NCBI RefSeq assembly: GCF_001456355.1
Contig: NZ_CP010271.1
Location: 3,844,001 to 3,908,000, forward strand
From: Mycobacteroides saopaulense
Lineage (GTDB): Bacteria; Actinomycetota; Actinomycetes; Mycobacteriales; Mycobacteriaceae
Direction of reading: 5' to 3'
DNA: 64,000 nt
Shown: positions 50,067-59,048 of the stretch, piece by piece
How positions within the stretch are numbered: position 1 is the stretch's first letter
Layout: every line of letters starts with the position of its first letter
Notes under the pieces: generated by a model
Told to the model about the DNA's origin: nothing
The model's input: only the letters and a program-made list of their open reading frames with translations
Database searches by the model: none
Translations under genes and position numbers: made by a program

Positions 50067-52945
50067 CAGTTCCTCTGCAGCACCGAGCGGACCAGGCGAG
50101 GTCCCCTCCATCCGTGCACCGCACCGCGCGGCCGGGGCGACACCTGCAGCGGCCACCAGAACCATCGGCCCAGAAGGGCGGCGATCGAGGGCGTCATGAA
50201 CGCGCGCACGATCAAGGTGTCGAACAACAGCCCCATGCCGATCGTGGTTCCCACCTGCCCGAGGGTGAGCAGGTCGCTGACGATCATGGATCCCATGGTG
50301 GCTGCGAAGACCAGGCCGGCGGCCGTCACCACCTTGCCGGTGCCGCCCATCGCCCGGATGATGCCGGTATTGAGTCCCGCACCGAGTTCTTCCTTCATGC
50401 GCGAGACCAGCAACAGGTTGTAGTCAGATCCCACCGCGAGCAGCACGATGACGGACATGGCCAGCACCACCCAGTTGATCTGGATTCCGAAAATGTGTTG
50501 CCACACAAGGACGGACAGGCCGAAGGAGGCACCCAGCGACAGCGCGACCGTGCCGACGATCACCAAGGCCGCGACCAGGCTCCGGGTCATCAACAGCATG
50601 ATGATGAAAATGAGGCACAGTGCCGCGACGCCTGCGATCAACAGATCGTATTTGGAACCCTCCACCAGCTCGCTGACACCGGCCGCCGTACCCGCCAGCG
50701 AGAGCTTGGCGTGCTCCAGCGGAGTTCCCTTGAGCGCTTCTTCCGCCGCGGTCTTGATCGGCTCCACCCGTGAAATGCCTTCGGGCGTCGCCGGGTCTCC
50801 CCGCTGGGATATCAGCATGCGTGAGGACTTGCCATCGGGCGACATGAAGATCTTCATGACGCGCTGGAAGTCCTTGTTCTTCAGGACATCCGGAGGCAGA
50901 TAGAAAGAGTCGTCGTTCTTCGAGGCGTCGAAGGCCTTGCCCATGGCCGTCGAGTTCTCGGTGGACTCATCCATTTGGGCGAAGATGCCCGACATCGTGC
51001 TGTGCATCGTCAGCATCGACTCGCGCGTGCTCTTCATGGTCTCGATCATGATCGGGAACTGTTCGAGCAGCTGCGGCATCAATCTGTCTAGCTCGTCGAG
51101 GTCGCCGACCAGCGTCTGCATCTTGTCGGTCACCTGGTCGACGCCGTCAAGCGCATCGAAGATCGAACGGATCGACCAGCAGATCGGGATGTCGAAGCAG
51201 TGCTTCTCCCAATAGAAGTAGTTGCGGATCGGCCGCCAGAAGTCTTCGAAATCCTCGATGTGGTCCCGGAGCGTCCGCATGTCCTGCTGGAGGTCCTTGG
51301 TGGTGCCGACCATACGGTGCGTGGTGTCCACCATCTGACTCATCAGTTCGGACATGCGCTGCATGAGGGCGATGGTCTTCGACATGTCGTCGGCCTGCTT
51401 GAGCATGTCGTCCATCCGCGCGCGCTGGAACGGCAAGCTCAAACGCTGGCTCGCGTTCGACATGCTCAGCATGAAGGGCACCGAGGAGTGTTCGATCTGT
51501 GTGCCCTCGGGCCGGGTGATGGACTGGACATTGGCGATGCCCGGCACCGCGAAGACAGCCTTGGCCAGCCTGTTCAACACCAGGAGGTCGGCCGAATTAC
51601 GCATGTCGTGATTGGCCTCGATCAACAAGATGTCCGGCGTAGACATCTTCGATTCCGGGAAATGCCGCGAGGCGGCGGTAAGCCCCTGAACCGCGGGAAT
51701 GTCTTGCGGGATGTACTTCGCATCGGTGTAGCTGGGGTTGTACCCGGGCAGCGTCAACAGTCCGATCAGCGCGATCGCCACGGTCGCGGCGAAGATCGGA
51801 CCGGGCCACCGCACGATCGCAGTACCGATGCGCCGCCATCTGCGGGTCGTCACCTGACGTTTGGGATCGAAGATCCCGAAGCGGCTGCCGACTGCGATGC
51901 ACGCGGGCACCAGGGTGAGCGCGACCGCCACCGCGACCAGGATGCCGACCGCGCCTGGGATACCCAGCGGCTTGAAGTACGGCAGGCGGGTGAAGTGCAG
52001 GCACGCGATCGCGCCGGCAATGGTCAGGCCCGATGCCAAGACCACCTTCGCCACACCCTTGTAGGTGGTGTAGTAAGCGGATTCGCGATCCTCGCCTGCT
52101 TGACGCGCTTCCTGATAGCGCCCCGCGAAGAAGATGCCGTAGTCGGTTCCCGCAGCGATACCCACGGATACCAGCAGATTGACGACGAACGTCGTCAGGC
52201 CGACGATCCCGTGCATGCCCAGGAACGCGACAAGTCCTCGCGCGACCTGCAGCTCGATGCCGACCGTGAACAGCAAGATGATGACGGTGATGAACGATCG
52301 GTAGAGCAGGAGCAGCATCAGGAAGATCACGCCGACGCTCACCAGGGTGATGAGAATGACCGTCCGGTTTCCACTCTCGGCCATGTCGGAGACAACGGCC
52401 GCCGGTCCCGTGACGTATGCCTTGACCCCCGGTGGCAGCCCCGGGGTTTCCTTCACGACCTTCTGAACGGCTTCCACCGATTCATTCGCGTCGGCCTGGC
52501 CAAAGCGGCCGGTGAGATTCAATTGCACATAAGCGGCTTTTCCGTCGGCACTCTGCGCAGCACCGGAGGTCAGCGGATCACCCCAGAAATCCTGGACATG
52601 CTGCACATGCTTCGGATCGTCTTTCAACTGACGGATGACGGCGTCGTAATACTTGTGCGCATCGTCGCCGAGGGTGTTCTCCCCCTCGAGCACGATCACC
52701 GCGACACTCTCGGAATTGGACTCCTGGAAAACCTTGCCCATCTGCGTCATCGCCTTGACGGACGGCGCATCCGGAGGGCTGAGTGAGACCGAATGCTCTC
52801 GCTCGACAATCTCCAGGGGCGGCACCTTCACGGTCAGCAAGACCGTGATCGCCAGCCAGCCCAGAATAATGAACACCGCGCCGCGGCGGATAATGGTTGC
52901 CATTACCGGCCGGTGCGATTGACCTTTGCCGTCGTCCGCGCTCAT
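50066..52945 (-). CDS. mmpL4a: MmpL family RND transporter (MmpL4a)
   Basis: The 959-residue paralogue of MmpL4b has the same layout: TM1 near residues 25-45, periplasmic domain 1, helices including [21 protein letters not shown], a second periplasmic domain with the identical [17 protein letters not shown] stretch, and helices with [21 protein letters not shown]. The start at MSADDGKGQ overlaps the mmpS4 stop (ATGA). Its stop overlaps mmpL4b, so mmpS4-mmpL4a-mmpL4b are translationally coupled. Disruption of this pair abolishes surface GPL and gives rough colonies in the abscessus group, as known from the literature. Confidence 0.93.
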   Translation of the reverse strand: MSADDGKGQSHRPVMATIIRRGAVFIILGWLAITVLLTVKVPPLEIVEREHSVSLSPPDAPSVKAMTQMGKVFQESNSESVAVIVLEGENTLGDDAHKYYDAVIRQLKDDPKHVQHVQDFWGDPLTSGAAQSADGKAAYVQLNLTGRFGQADANESVEAVQKVVKETPGLPPGVKAYVTGPAAVVSDMAESGNRTVILITLVSVGVIFLMLLLLYRSFITVIILLFTVGIELQVARGLVAFLGMHGIVGLTTFVVNLLVSVGIAAGTDYGIFFAGRYQEARQAGEDRESAYYTTYKGVAKVVLASGLTIAGAIACLHFTRLPYFKPLGIPGAVGILVAVAVALTLVPACIAVGSRFGIFDPKRQVTTRRWRRIGTAIVRWPGPIFAATVAIALIGLLTLPGYNPSYTDAKYIPQDIPAVQGLTAASRHFPESKMSTPDILLIEANHDMRNSADLLVLNRLAKAVFAVPGIANVQSITRPEGTQIEHSSVPFMLSMSNASQRLSLPFQRARMDDMLKQADDMSKTIALMQRMSELMSQMVDTTHRMVGTTKDLQQDMRTLRDHIEDFEDFWRPIRNYFYWEKHCFDIPICWSIRSIFDALDGVDQVTDKMQTLVGDLDELDRLMPQLLEQFPIMIETMKSTRESMLTMHSTMSGIFAQMDESTENSTAMGKAFDASKNDDSFYLPPDVLKNKDFQRVMKIFMSPDGKSSRMLISQRGDPATPEGISRVEPIKTAAEEALKGTPLEHAKLSLAGTAAGVSELVEGSKYDLLIAGVAALCLIFIIMLLMTRSLVAALVIVGTVALSLGASFGLSVLVWQHIFGIQINWVVLAMSVIVLLAVGSDYNLLLVSRMKEELGAGLNTGIIRAMGGTGKVVTAAGLVFAATMGSMIVSDLLTLGQVGTTIGMGLLFDTLIVRAFMTPSIAALLGRWFWWPLQVSPRPRGAVHGWRGPRLVRSVLQRN

Positions 52946-53361
52946 GCGGCCTTCAGGAGGCACGAGGTAAACGCGTTGGTCTGGTTTGTCACCTTCTCGG
53001 ATTTGACCTCATCGTCCACGATGATGCGGCACCCGATACTGCGGCCGTCGCCCTGCGCCATGATGCTTCCCACCGCGGTGGTCTTGCCGATCTCGAATTT
53101 CACCGACCACGGAAGTGGCACTTTTTGAATGAACAGCGGATCGCCATTGACGTCGAAATAACTGATATCGGCAACGTTCCCCGGTGACCCGAAAACCTCA
53201 TAAGACATCTTCTTGGGGTCAAACGATTTAGAGTCACTGACATTTGTATCTGCGTAAGAAGGGCGCTTTTCCGAACCGAAAACGCCGTGGAGCCGCGACA
53301 CGGTAAATCCGCCGGCAGCAATTACCGCAAGCACCAGCAGTGGAATCCACAGACGCATCAA
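52942..53361 (-). CDS. mmpS4: MmpS accessory membrane protein (MmpS4)
   Basis: The protein of about 139 residues has one N-terminal TM segment ([18 protein letters not shown]) and a periplasmic domain with the MmpS signature [26 protein letters not shown] and [16 protein letters not shown] (one Cys pair with SCLLKAA). MmpS proteins help assemble or stabilise their MmpL partners. The start is unclear. TTG (53361) and ATG (53358) are poorly spaced from the only good ribosome-binding site AGGAGG, which sits six bases before an in-frame ATT four codons upstream of the TTG. An in-frame stop excludes anything much longer. Confidence 0.92.
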   Translation of the reverse strand: MMRLWIPLLVLAVIAAGGFTVSRLHGVFGSEKRPSYADTNVSDSKSFDPKKMSYEVFGSPGNVADISYFDVNGDPLFIQKVPLPWSVKFEIGKTTAVGSIMAQGDGRSIGCRIIVDDEVKSEKVTNQTNAFTSCLLKAA

Positions 53362-53894
53362 AAGCCGAAGAATCGGAACCCTCCTCGTCTATCTCCGCAT
53401 CCGGCACCATGCTCGGACATCCGCACCCAAATTGCAAAACGCGGAACACCTCAACGGTGCTCCCCGGCCGTTAAAGATTAGACCATGCATGAGAGCCGCG
53501 TATGTGCCCGTTGCACACCCGATATGGAATGAGTAGCACGCTATTTGGGATACAGGCGTGTACAGATTTACTGCACGGAAACACAGGCAACGATCGCGGG
53601 CGGTTATCCCAATTAGTACGAATGGGTGAACAGATGGCCAATCAGCAGCTGAGACCCCTACCCCTATGACCCCAGGGCCGAATGACCGGCCTCAGTGACG
53701 CCGGTCATAGCGAGAGGCAACTCCGCGGAGCATGTTCGCCGGTGAGCCTCGGTCGGGCGGGCCCAGAAAGCAAACCAGCTTGATCGCTCGGTGCCCTCCG
53801 GATCATCGGCGGCCCAGGCGACGATGATCCGGCCGGACCGAAACCTTGCCAAGACTGCGAAGGCGGCGTTCGCAAGGCGAGTACGCTGGTCAAC
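53362..53894. other. Divergent intergenic region between mmpS4 and ramB
   Basis: These 533 bases mark the right border of the GPL locus. I see no gene; minus-strand ORFs here overlap the ramB start and have no support. On the minus strand TAATCT near 53475 is a possible mmpS4 -10 without a good -35. GTGCAG-TAAAT-CTGTAC (near 53548-53564) is an imperfect dyad. Just before ramB, TTGCCAAG, CTGCGAAG and TTCGCAAG (53844-53876) form a cluster of similar elements; the last octamer also occurs upstream of aceA, suggesting RamB autoregulation. Confidence 0.4.
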
Positions 53895-55325
53895 GTGTCC
53901 AAAACGTACGTTGGAGGGCGCCTTCGTCAACTCCGCAGCGAACGCGGCTTCAGCCAAGCCGCGCTCGCCCAGATGCTGGAGATCTCCCCGAGCTACCTCA
54001 ACCAGATCGAGCATGATGTCCGGCCGCTGACTGTTGCGGTCCTACTGCGCATCACCGAGGTGTTCGGTGTCGACGCGACGTTCTTCTCCTCCCAGGACGA
54101 CAGCCGTCTGATCGCCGAACTGCGCGAGGTGGTGCAGGACAAGGACCTGGACATCGACGTCGACCCCGCGGAGATCGCCGACGTGGTCGCCGGGCACCCC
54201 GCATTGGCCCGCGCCATGGTCAATCTGCACCGGCGCTATCGGATCACGACGACGCAATTGGCGGCGGCGACCGAGGACCGCTACACCGACGGCAGCGGCA
54301 GCGGCTCCATCACCATGCCGCACGAGGAAGTACGCGACTACTTCTATCAGCGGCACAACTATCTGCATGAGCTCGACACCGCGGCCGAAGACCTGACGGT
54401 TCGTACGCGGATGCATCGGGCAGACCTGGCCCGCGAGATCGCCGACCGCCTCACCGAGGTGCACGGGGTGCAGATCGCCCGACGAATCGACCTGGGCGAC
54501 AGCGTCTTACACAAGTACGACCCGGGAACCAAAACGCTGGAGATCAGCAACCACCTCTCCGGTGGCCAACAGGTGTTCAAGCTGGCCGCCGAGTTGGCCT
54601 ACCTGGAGTACGGCGATCTCATCGACACCATGGTCGACGACGGCAAGTTCACCTCCGAAGAATCACGCAAGCTGGCGCGGCTGGGCCTGGCCAACTACTT
54701 CGCCGCCGCCACCGTCCTTCCCTACCGCCAATTCCACGGGGTGGCCGAAGACTTCCAATATGACATCGAACGGCTCTCGGCCTTCTACTCGGTGAGCTAC
54801 GAAACCATCTGTCACCGGCTGTCCACCCTGCAGCGTCCGTCGATGCGGGGAGTGCCGTTCTCCTTCGTGCGCGTGGATCGGGCCGGAAACATGTCCAAAC
54901 GTCAGTCGGCCACCGGGTTCCATTTCTCCTCCAGCGGCGGCACCTGTCCGCTGTGGAACGTATACGAAACCTTCGGCAACCCGGGCAAGATCCTGGTCCA
55001 GGTGGCGCAGATGCCCGACGGGCGCAACTACCTATGGGTGGCCCGCACCGTGGAGCGGCGCGCATCGCGGTACGGCCAGCCCGGTAAGACTTTCGCGATC
55101 GGGCTGGGTTGCGAATTGAGACATGCGCACCGGCTGGTCTACTCGCAGGGGCTGGACCTGTCCTCCGAGGGTGCGACCACGCCGATCGGCGTGGGCTGCC
55201 GCGTGTGCGAACGCGACAACTGTCCCCAGCGTGCCTTTCCCGCGCTCGGCCGGGCACTCGACCTGGATGAGCATCGCAGTACGGTGTCGCCATACCTCGT
55301 TCTGCAGGAAGGAGCTCACCCGTGA
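53895..55325 (+). CDS. ramB: RamB, transcriptional regulator of acetate/glyoxylate metabolism
   Basis: The 476-residue regulator has an N-terminal XRE-type helix-turn-helix (MSKTYVGGRLRQLRSERGFSQAALAQMLEISPSYLNQIEHDVRP split across residues 1-44), a long central IrrE-like/DUF955-type region (GQQVFKLAAELAYLEYG) and a C-terminal domain with clustered Cys (CELRHAH, GCRVCERDNCPQRAFP). From memory it is nearly collinear with M. tuberculosis RamB (Rv0465c), which represses icl1 and its own gene. It starts with GTG. It is coupled to the next gene by GTGA. In M. tuberculosis it lies directly beside Rv0466-icl1; here the GPL locus separates them by about 43 kb. Confidence 0.95.
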   Translation: MSKTYVGGRLRQLRSERGFSQAALAQMLEISPSYLNQIEHDVRPLTVAVLLRITEVFGVDATFFSSQDDSRLIAELREVVQDKDLDIDVDPAEIADVVAGHPALARAMVNLHRRYRITTTQLAAATEDRYTDGSGSGSITMPHEEVRDYFYQRHNYLHELDTAAEDLTVRTRMHRADLAREIADRLTEVHGVQIARRIDLGDSVLHKYDPGTKTLEISNHLSGGQQVFKLAAELAYLEYGDLIDTMVDDGKFTSEESRKLARLGLANYFAAATVLPYRQFHGVAEDFQYDIERLSAFYSVSYETICHRLSTLQRPSMRGVPFSFVRVDRAGNMSKRQSATGFHFSSSGGTCPLWNVYETFGNPGKILVQVAQMPDGRNYLWVARTVERRASRYGQPGKTFAIGLGCELRHAHRLVYSQGLDLSSEGATTPIGVGCRVCERDNCPQRAFPALGRALDLDEHRSTVSPYLVLQEGAHP

Positions 55326-55855
55326 GCAGTGGTCGTATCCCAACAGGTGGTCTGCGCGAGCTCGGACCGATCAACTGGGTAATCGCCAAGGGCATGGCGC
55401 GCGCCATCAGCGTGCCGGAAATGCATCTGGCGACCACACTCGGGCAGACCGGCGTCCGATTCTGGCCGTGGCTGGCCTACTCCGGAGCCATCCTGCGCGG
55501 CACCAAACTCTCCACTCGCGACACCGAGGTGATCATCCTGCGCGTGGCCCACGTACGCGAATGTGAGTACGAACTGCAGCACCACACCCGCATCGCCAAG
55601 GCCGCCGGCATCGATCCGGCGTATCAGGAGCGGATCTTCGCCGGAGCCGATGCCGAGGGACTCACCGACAAAGAGCGCGCGCTCATCACCGGTGTCGACG
55701 AGATCCTCACCACCAGAACACTTTCCGATGAAGCTTGGAACGGGCTCACCGCGTTCCTGGACCGCCGTCAGCTCATCGGCTTCTGTCTGCTCGTCACCCA
55801 GTACGACGGCCTGGCCGCGACCATGTCATCGTTGCGCATCCCGCTGGACCACTAG
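55322..55855 (+). CDS. Carboxymuconolactone decarboxylase/AhpD-like protein (Rv0464c-like)
   Basis: The 177-residue protein of the CMD/AhpD fold has TKLSTRDTEVIILRVAHVRECEYELQHHTRIAKAAGI, where the usual CxxC is replaced by RECEYELQHH, so only one Cys and the His pair are kept. That speaks for a non-redox member of the family rather than a peroxidase partner. The GTG start overlaps the ramB stop (GTGA). The same pair, ramB with Rv0464c, exists in M. tuberculosis. It is convergent with the aldo/keto reductase gene, 18 bases apart. Function unknown. Confidence 0.85.
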   Translation: MSSGRIPTGGLRELGPINWVIAKGMARAISVPEMHLATTLGQTGVRFWPWLAYSGAILRGTKLSTRDTEVIILRVAHVRECEYELQHHTRIAKAAGIDPAYQERIFAGADAEGLTDKERALITGVDEILTTRTLSDEAWNGLTAFLDRRQLIGFCLLVTQYDGLAATMSSLRIPLDH

Positions 55856-55873
55856 CAGCCCGACCGGCCGACG

Positions 55874-56863
55874 CTAGCTCTCCAGACGGGCGAGATGTTC
55901 GGCGCTGTACCGATCTCCCGCCGCCGCGGTAAGACTCTCGAGGCGCGTCAGATGCTCTGGTAGCAGTTCGATATCTACCGCGCCGGCGTTCTCGTCGACA
56001 CGCGAGGCCTTCGTGGTCCCAGGTATCGGCACGATGTCGTCACCACGAGTGAGCAGCCACGCCAACGCTACCTGCGCGCTGGTCGCCCCAATCGAGGACG
56101 CCACCGAGCGAACCTCCTCCACCAGGGCCAGGTTCGCATCGAAGTTTTCTGCACTGAACCGCGGCTGTTCCTTACGGAAGTCACCGTCGGCCAGTTGGTC
56201 CCGCGAGCTGATGGCACCGGTGAGAAAGCCCCGGCCAAGCGGCGAATAGGCGACCAGGCCAATGCCAAGGGCCCGGACAGTCGGCAAGATCTCATCCTCG
56301 ATATCGCGGGTCCACAACGAATACTCGTTCTGCAGCGCGGTGATCGGATGAACAGCATGCGCCCGGCGAATCGTCCCGGCAGACGCCTCCGACAACCCGA
56401 TATACCGAACCTTCCCTTGTTGCACCAGCTCGGCCACCGCCCCGATGGTGTCCTCGATGGGCACATTCGGGTCGACACGATGCTGGTAGTACAGGTCGAT
56501 GTGGTCGACACCGAGCCGCCGCAACGAACCTTCCACCGCGACAGCGATATTCGCCGGCGAGCTGTCGAGGATCTGTGGTCCACCGTTGCCGTGGGACACC
56601 AATCCGAACTTGGTGGCAAGGACGACATCTTCGCGCCGGCCAGCGATGGCCTTACCGACAAGCTCTTCGTTGGCGAAGGGGCCGTAGATCTCTGCGGTAT
56701 CGATCAGGCTGATGCCCAGATCCAATGCGTGCTGGAGCGTGCGGATCGAGGCCGCTTCGTCCGGCCCGCTTTCGGCACCAATCGCGCGGTAGTAAGCAGA
56801 CATCGACATGGCGCCCAAGCCGATTCGTGATACCGGCAGACTGCCGATCTGTGTGTATTTCAT
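55874..56863 (-). CDS. Aldo/keto reductase
   Basis: The 329-residue NADPH-dependent reductase of the YajO/AKR13-like group has the catalytic tetrad: Asp and Tyr in [18 protein letters not shown], Lys in VLATKFGL, His in [25 protein letters not shown] and [15 protein letters not shown] bind the cofactor. It starts at MKYTQIGS, one base after the MerR stop, so it is the second gene of a two-gene operon under the MerR promoter. Upstream in-frame codons belong to the MerR gene. The substrate is probably a small aldehyde or quinone, by analogy only. Confidence 0.92.
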   Translation of the reverse strand: MKYTQIGSLPVSRIGLGAMSMSAYYRAIGAESGPDEAASIRTLQHALDLGISLIDTAEIYGPFANEELVGKAIAGRREDVVLATKFGLVSHGNGGPQILDSSPANIAVAVEGSLRRLGVDHIDLYYQHRVDPNVPIEDTIGAVAELVQQGKVRYIGLSEASAGTIRRAHAVHPITALQNEYSLWTRDIEDEILPTVRALGIGLVAYSPLGRGFLTGAISSRDQLADGDFRKEQPRFSAENFDANLALVEEVRSVASSIGATSAQVALAWLLTRGDDIVPIPGTTKASRVDENAGAVDIELLPEHLTRLESLTAAAGDRYSAEHLARLES

Positions 56864-56864
56864 G

Positions 56865-57284
56865 TCAACCCTTCGTGTGTCCGGCCGGTTGAGCCGAGGC
56901 GCCATTGACCGACTCCGTGTAGTACGCGACCTTGAAGTCGACGACCTTGAGGTCTTCGGTAAGCCGCTCCATCGAGGCCATGATGCGCACGCGCTGAGCA
57001 AATAGCAGTTCCAGACGCTCGGCGTGAGTCTCCGCACCGCCTGCCAGCAGCTCGATGAACCGCCGCATGTCCCGTACCGGCATGCCGGTACGGCGCAACC
57101 GCAGCATCAGCTGGACGCGTTCGATGTCGTCTTCACTGAAACGTCGCCGACCGCCGCCGTCGCGCGGCACCCGGGGAAAAAGTCCCTCGCGTTCGAACCA
57201 GCGCAGCGCATCGATCGACAGCCCCGTCCGCTGGGCGACGTGGGAGATGGGAAACCCGTCATTGTGCGGCTCACGTGTGCTCAC
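56865..57284 (-). CDS. MerR family regulator of the aldo/keto reductase
   Basis: The 139-residue protein has a MerR winged helix ([27 protein letters not shown], then [40 protein letters not shown]; residues 13-80) and a coiled-coil dimerisation helix ([34 protein letters not shown]). The helix has no Cys, so metal sensing through thiols is unlikely; it may sense electrophiles or drugs differently. It starts with GTG at the predicted transcription start, so the mRNA is probably leaderless. One base separates it from the reductase gene. Confidence 0.92.
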   Translation of the reverse strand: MSTREPHNDGFPISHVAQRTGLSIDALRWFEREGLFPRVPRDGGGRRRFSEDDIERVQLMLRLRRTGMPVRDMRRFIELLAGGAETHAERLELLFAQRVRIMASMERLTEDLKVVDFKVAYYTESVNGASAQPAGHTKG

Positions 57285-57290
57285 AGAGCC

Positions 57291-57321
57291 ACGGTAGAAC
57301 CTGGAGTCGACTCCAGGTCAA
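57291..57321 (-). promoter_or_regulatory. MerR-type promoter: 19-base spacer with perfect palindrome
   Basis: On the minus strand TTGACC (57316-57321) and TACCGT (57291-57296) are 19 bases apart, the long spacer typical of MerR-activated promoters. The perfect 20-base palindrome ACCTGGAGTCGACTCCAGGT (57299-57318) fills the spacer. The predicted start coincides with the GTG of the merR gene at 57284. Confidence 0.8.
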
Positions 57322-57450
57322 GGGAAAGATTCGGCGCAGGCCGCCACGAAAGTTCTCGCAGGTACCGGCGACGGCTCGATCGACGCCGTTGACACCTTCC
57401 TGATGCCGCCTCACCATCGGTTCATGCGCTTGGCCAAGGACTGTAGGTAG

Positions 57451-57472
57451 GCGCGCAATCTCGTTTGCGCGC
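57451..57472 (+). other. Hairpin in the leader of the permease-monooxygenase operon
   Basis: GCGCGCAA-TCTCGT-TTGCGCGC is a perfect 8-base stem 41 bases before the permease ATG. It may be an mRNA structure or an operator. A TTGACA lies upstream at 57389-57394 with only a weak -10 (CACCAT, 17-base spacing), so the promoter is not certain. Confidence 0.4.
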
Positions 57473-57512
57473 TGCCAGTTTCAGCCCACCCGCCAAACGA
57501 AGGTATCGCCTC

Positions 57513-59048
57513 ATGTCCACACCCGCCCATCAGCTGACCGTCAACGGCCGATCGCTGCAGGCCGCCGACGCACACGGACTCGAACGCGACGCGGTGGGCT
57601 CCTGGGGCGTGTTCGCCCAGGGCCTGGCGGCCGCCGCCCCTAGCGTCGCGGTCGCGACGGTACCGTTCTCCCTGTTCGTGGCGGCCGGTAAGGGCGCCGC
57701 CTGGGCGGCGGTGATCGGTCTGGTCGCGGTGGTCCTGATCGCCACCACCATCAGCTTTCAAGCCAAACGGACGGTGTCCTCGGGCTCGCTCGGCACATAT
57801 GCCGGCAACGGGCTGGGACCTGGGGCCGCGTACGCCGCCGGCTTCAGCCTGCTCATCGGGTACGTCACCTTCGCCACCACGGGGACCCTCGGCGGCGTGC
57901 TGTACTTCGAATCCTTCCTCGACGCCATCGGGATCCACTCAGAGGCAACGGGTTTCAAACTCACACTGGTCGCGGTGGTCGTCGCGGTCGCCGTCTACCT
58001 TCCCTATCGCGGCGTCTCCATCTCTGCGAAGTACGAGCTCGTCTTCGAAATCATCGCCACTGCATTGATTCTCATCATCGTCGTGGCTTCATATGTCAGC
58101 TACGGCTGGCGCATCGACACCGAGCAGTGGTCACTGACGAACCTGGGCAACAGCACCACCTTCATCGCGGCCGTCACCGCGGTCGGCGCGTACGCGGGAT
58201 TCGAGAGCGTCGCGTCTCTGGGCGCCGAGTCCCGCGACGCGCACCGCACCATCGCGCGGTCGCTGCTGCGTGTCGTCTTGATCATCGGCGTGCTCTACAT
58301 CCTGGCCACCTACCCACAAATCCTGCAGTTCCGGAACATCGACGGCGACAGCGCGATACTTCCTCAGGTCGCCACCAACTCCGGTGTCGCATGGGCGATC
58401 TATCCGATAAGCCTGGCGGTGACCATCGCGTTCATCGTGTTTGTCACCGCAGTCATCAATTCGGCGGCTCGGGGTCTTTTCACCCTCGCCCACGAGGGGG
58501 CACTGCCCGCAGCCCTGGCCCGGGTGCACCCGGTCTACAAGACTCCGGTCGCCGGCATCTTCCTGATCGGAATCATCGCGACGGCCTTCTCCGTCACCGC
58601 CACACTCAGTTCGGTCGGCAGGCTGGTGTTCGACGTCTACGGAAATTACGTGGCCAACTGGGGCTTTCTGGTCAGCTATCTGCTTGTGGTGGTCGCCACA
58701 CCCATCTGGCTGTATCGCATCAAGGCACTCACCCCGGCCCGGCTCGTCGTCTCGACCGCCGCGGCCCTGGCCATCGGGTACGTGATCTTCAGCAATTTCT
58801 ATCCGGTACCCAAGTTCCCCTTCAACATCCTGCCGCTCATCTTCGGTGCGATTCTGCTCGCCGGGCTGCTGCGCTACTGGTATCTGCGCGCCCACCGTCC
58901 CGAGGTCGCTGCCCGGATCGGTTCCATCCAAACACTTTCCGAATCCGAAAAGGAACGACTGACAGAGCTCGGCATCCTCGAGGTCCTCCATGAGGAGCCC
59001 GAGTCCGAGCCTGCCGATACCAACAGTCCAGGAGTACTCGTCACATGA
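57513..59048 (+). CDS. APC superfamily amino acid permease
   Basis: The 511-residue membrane protein has about 12 helices, starting GVFAQGLAAAAPSVAVATVPFSLFVAAG, with GSLGTYAGNGLGPGAAYAAGFSLLIGY and the mid-protein motif YAGFESVASLGAESRDAHRTIARSLL that is typical of APC carriers. It ends in a cytoplasmic tail rich in Glu. The start at MSTPAHQL is chosen over an ATG 16 codons upstream because GAAGG lies ten bases before it. The stop overlaps the next start (ATGA). It probably imports the compound degraded by the two flavin enzymes that follow. Confidence 0.88.
   Translation: MSTPAHQLTVNGRSLQAADAHGLERDAVGSWGVFAQGLAAAAPSVAVATVPFSLFVAAGKGAAWAAVIGLVAVVLIATTISFQAKRTVSSGSLGTYAGNGLGPGAAYAAGFSLLIGYVTFATTGTLGGVLYFESFLDAIGIHSEATGFKLTLVAVVVAVAVYLPYRGVSISAKYELVFEIIATALILIIVVASYVSYGWRIDTEQWSLTNLGNSTTFIAAVTAVGAYAGFESVASLGAESRDAHRTIARSLLRVVLIIGVLYILATYPQILQFRNIDGDSAILPQVATNSGVAWAIYPISLAVTIAFIVFVTAVINSAARGLFTLAHEGALPAALARVHPVYKTPVAGIFLIGIIATAFSVTATLSSVGRLVFDVYGNYVANWGFLVSYLLVVVATPIWLYRIKALTPARLVVSTAAALAIGYVIFSNFYPVPKFPFNILPLIFGAILLAGLLRYWYLRAHRPEVAARIGSIQTLSESEKERLTELGILEVLHEEPESEPADTNSPGVLVT

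Noticed and set aside
53664-54014. Minus-strand 116-codon ORF at the ramB start
   Set aside because: It overlaps the conserved N-terminus of RamB and has no start signal.
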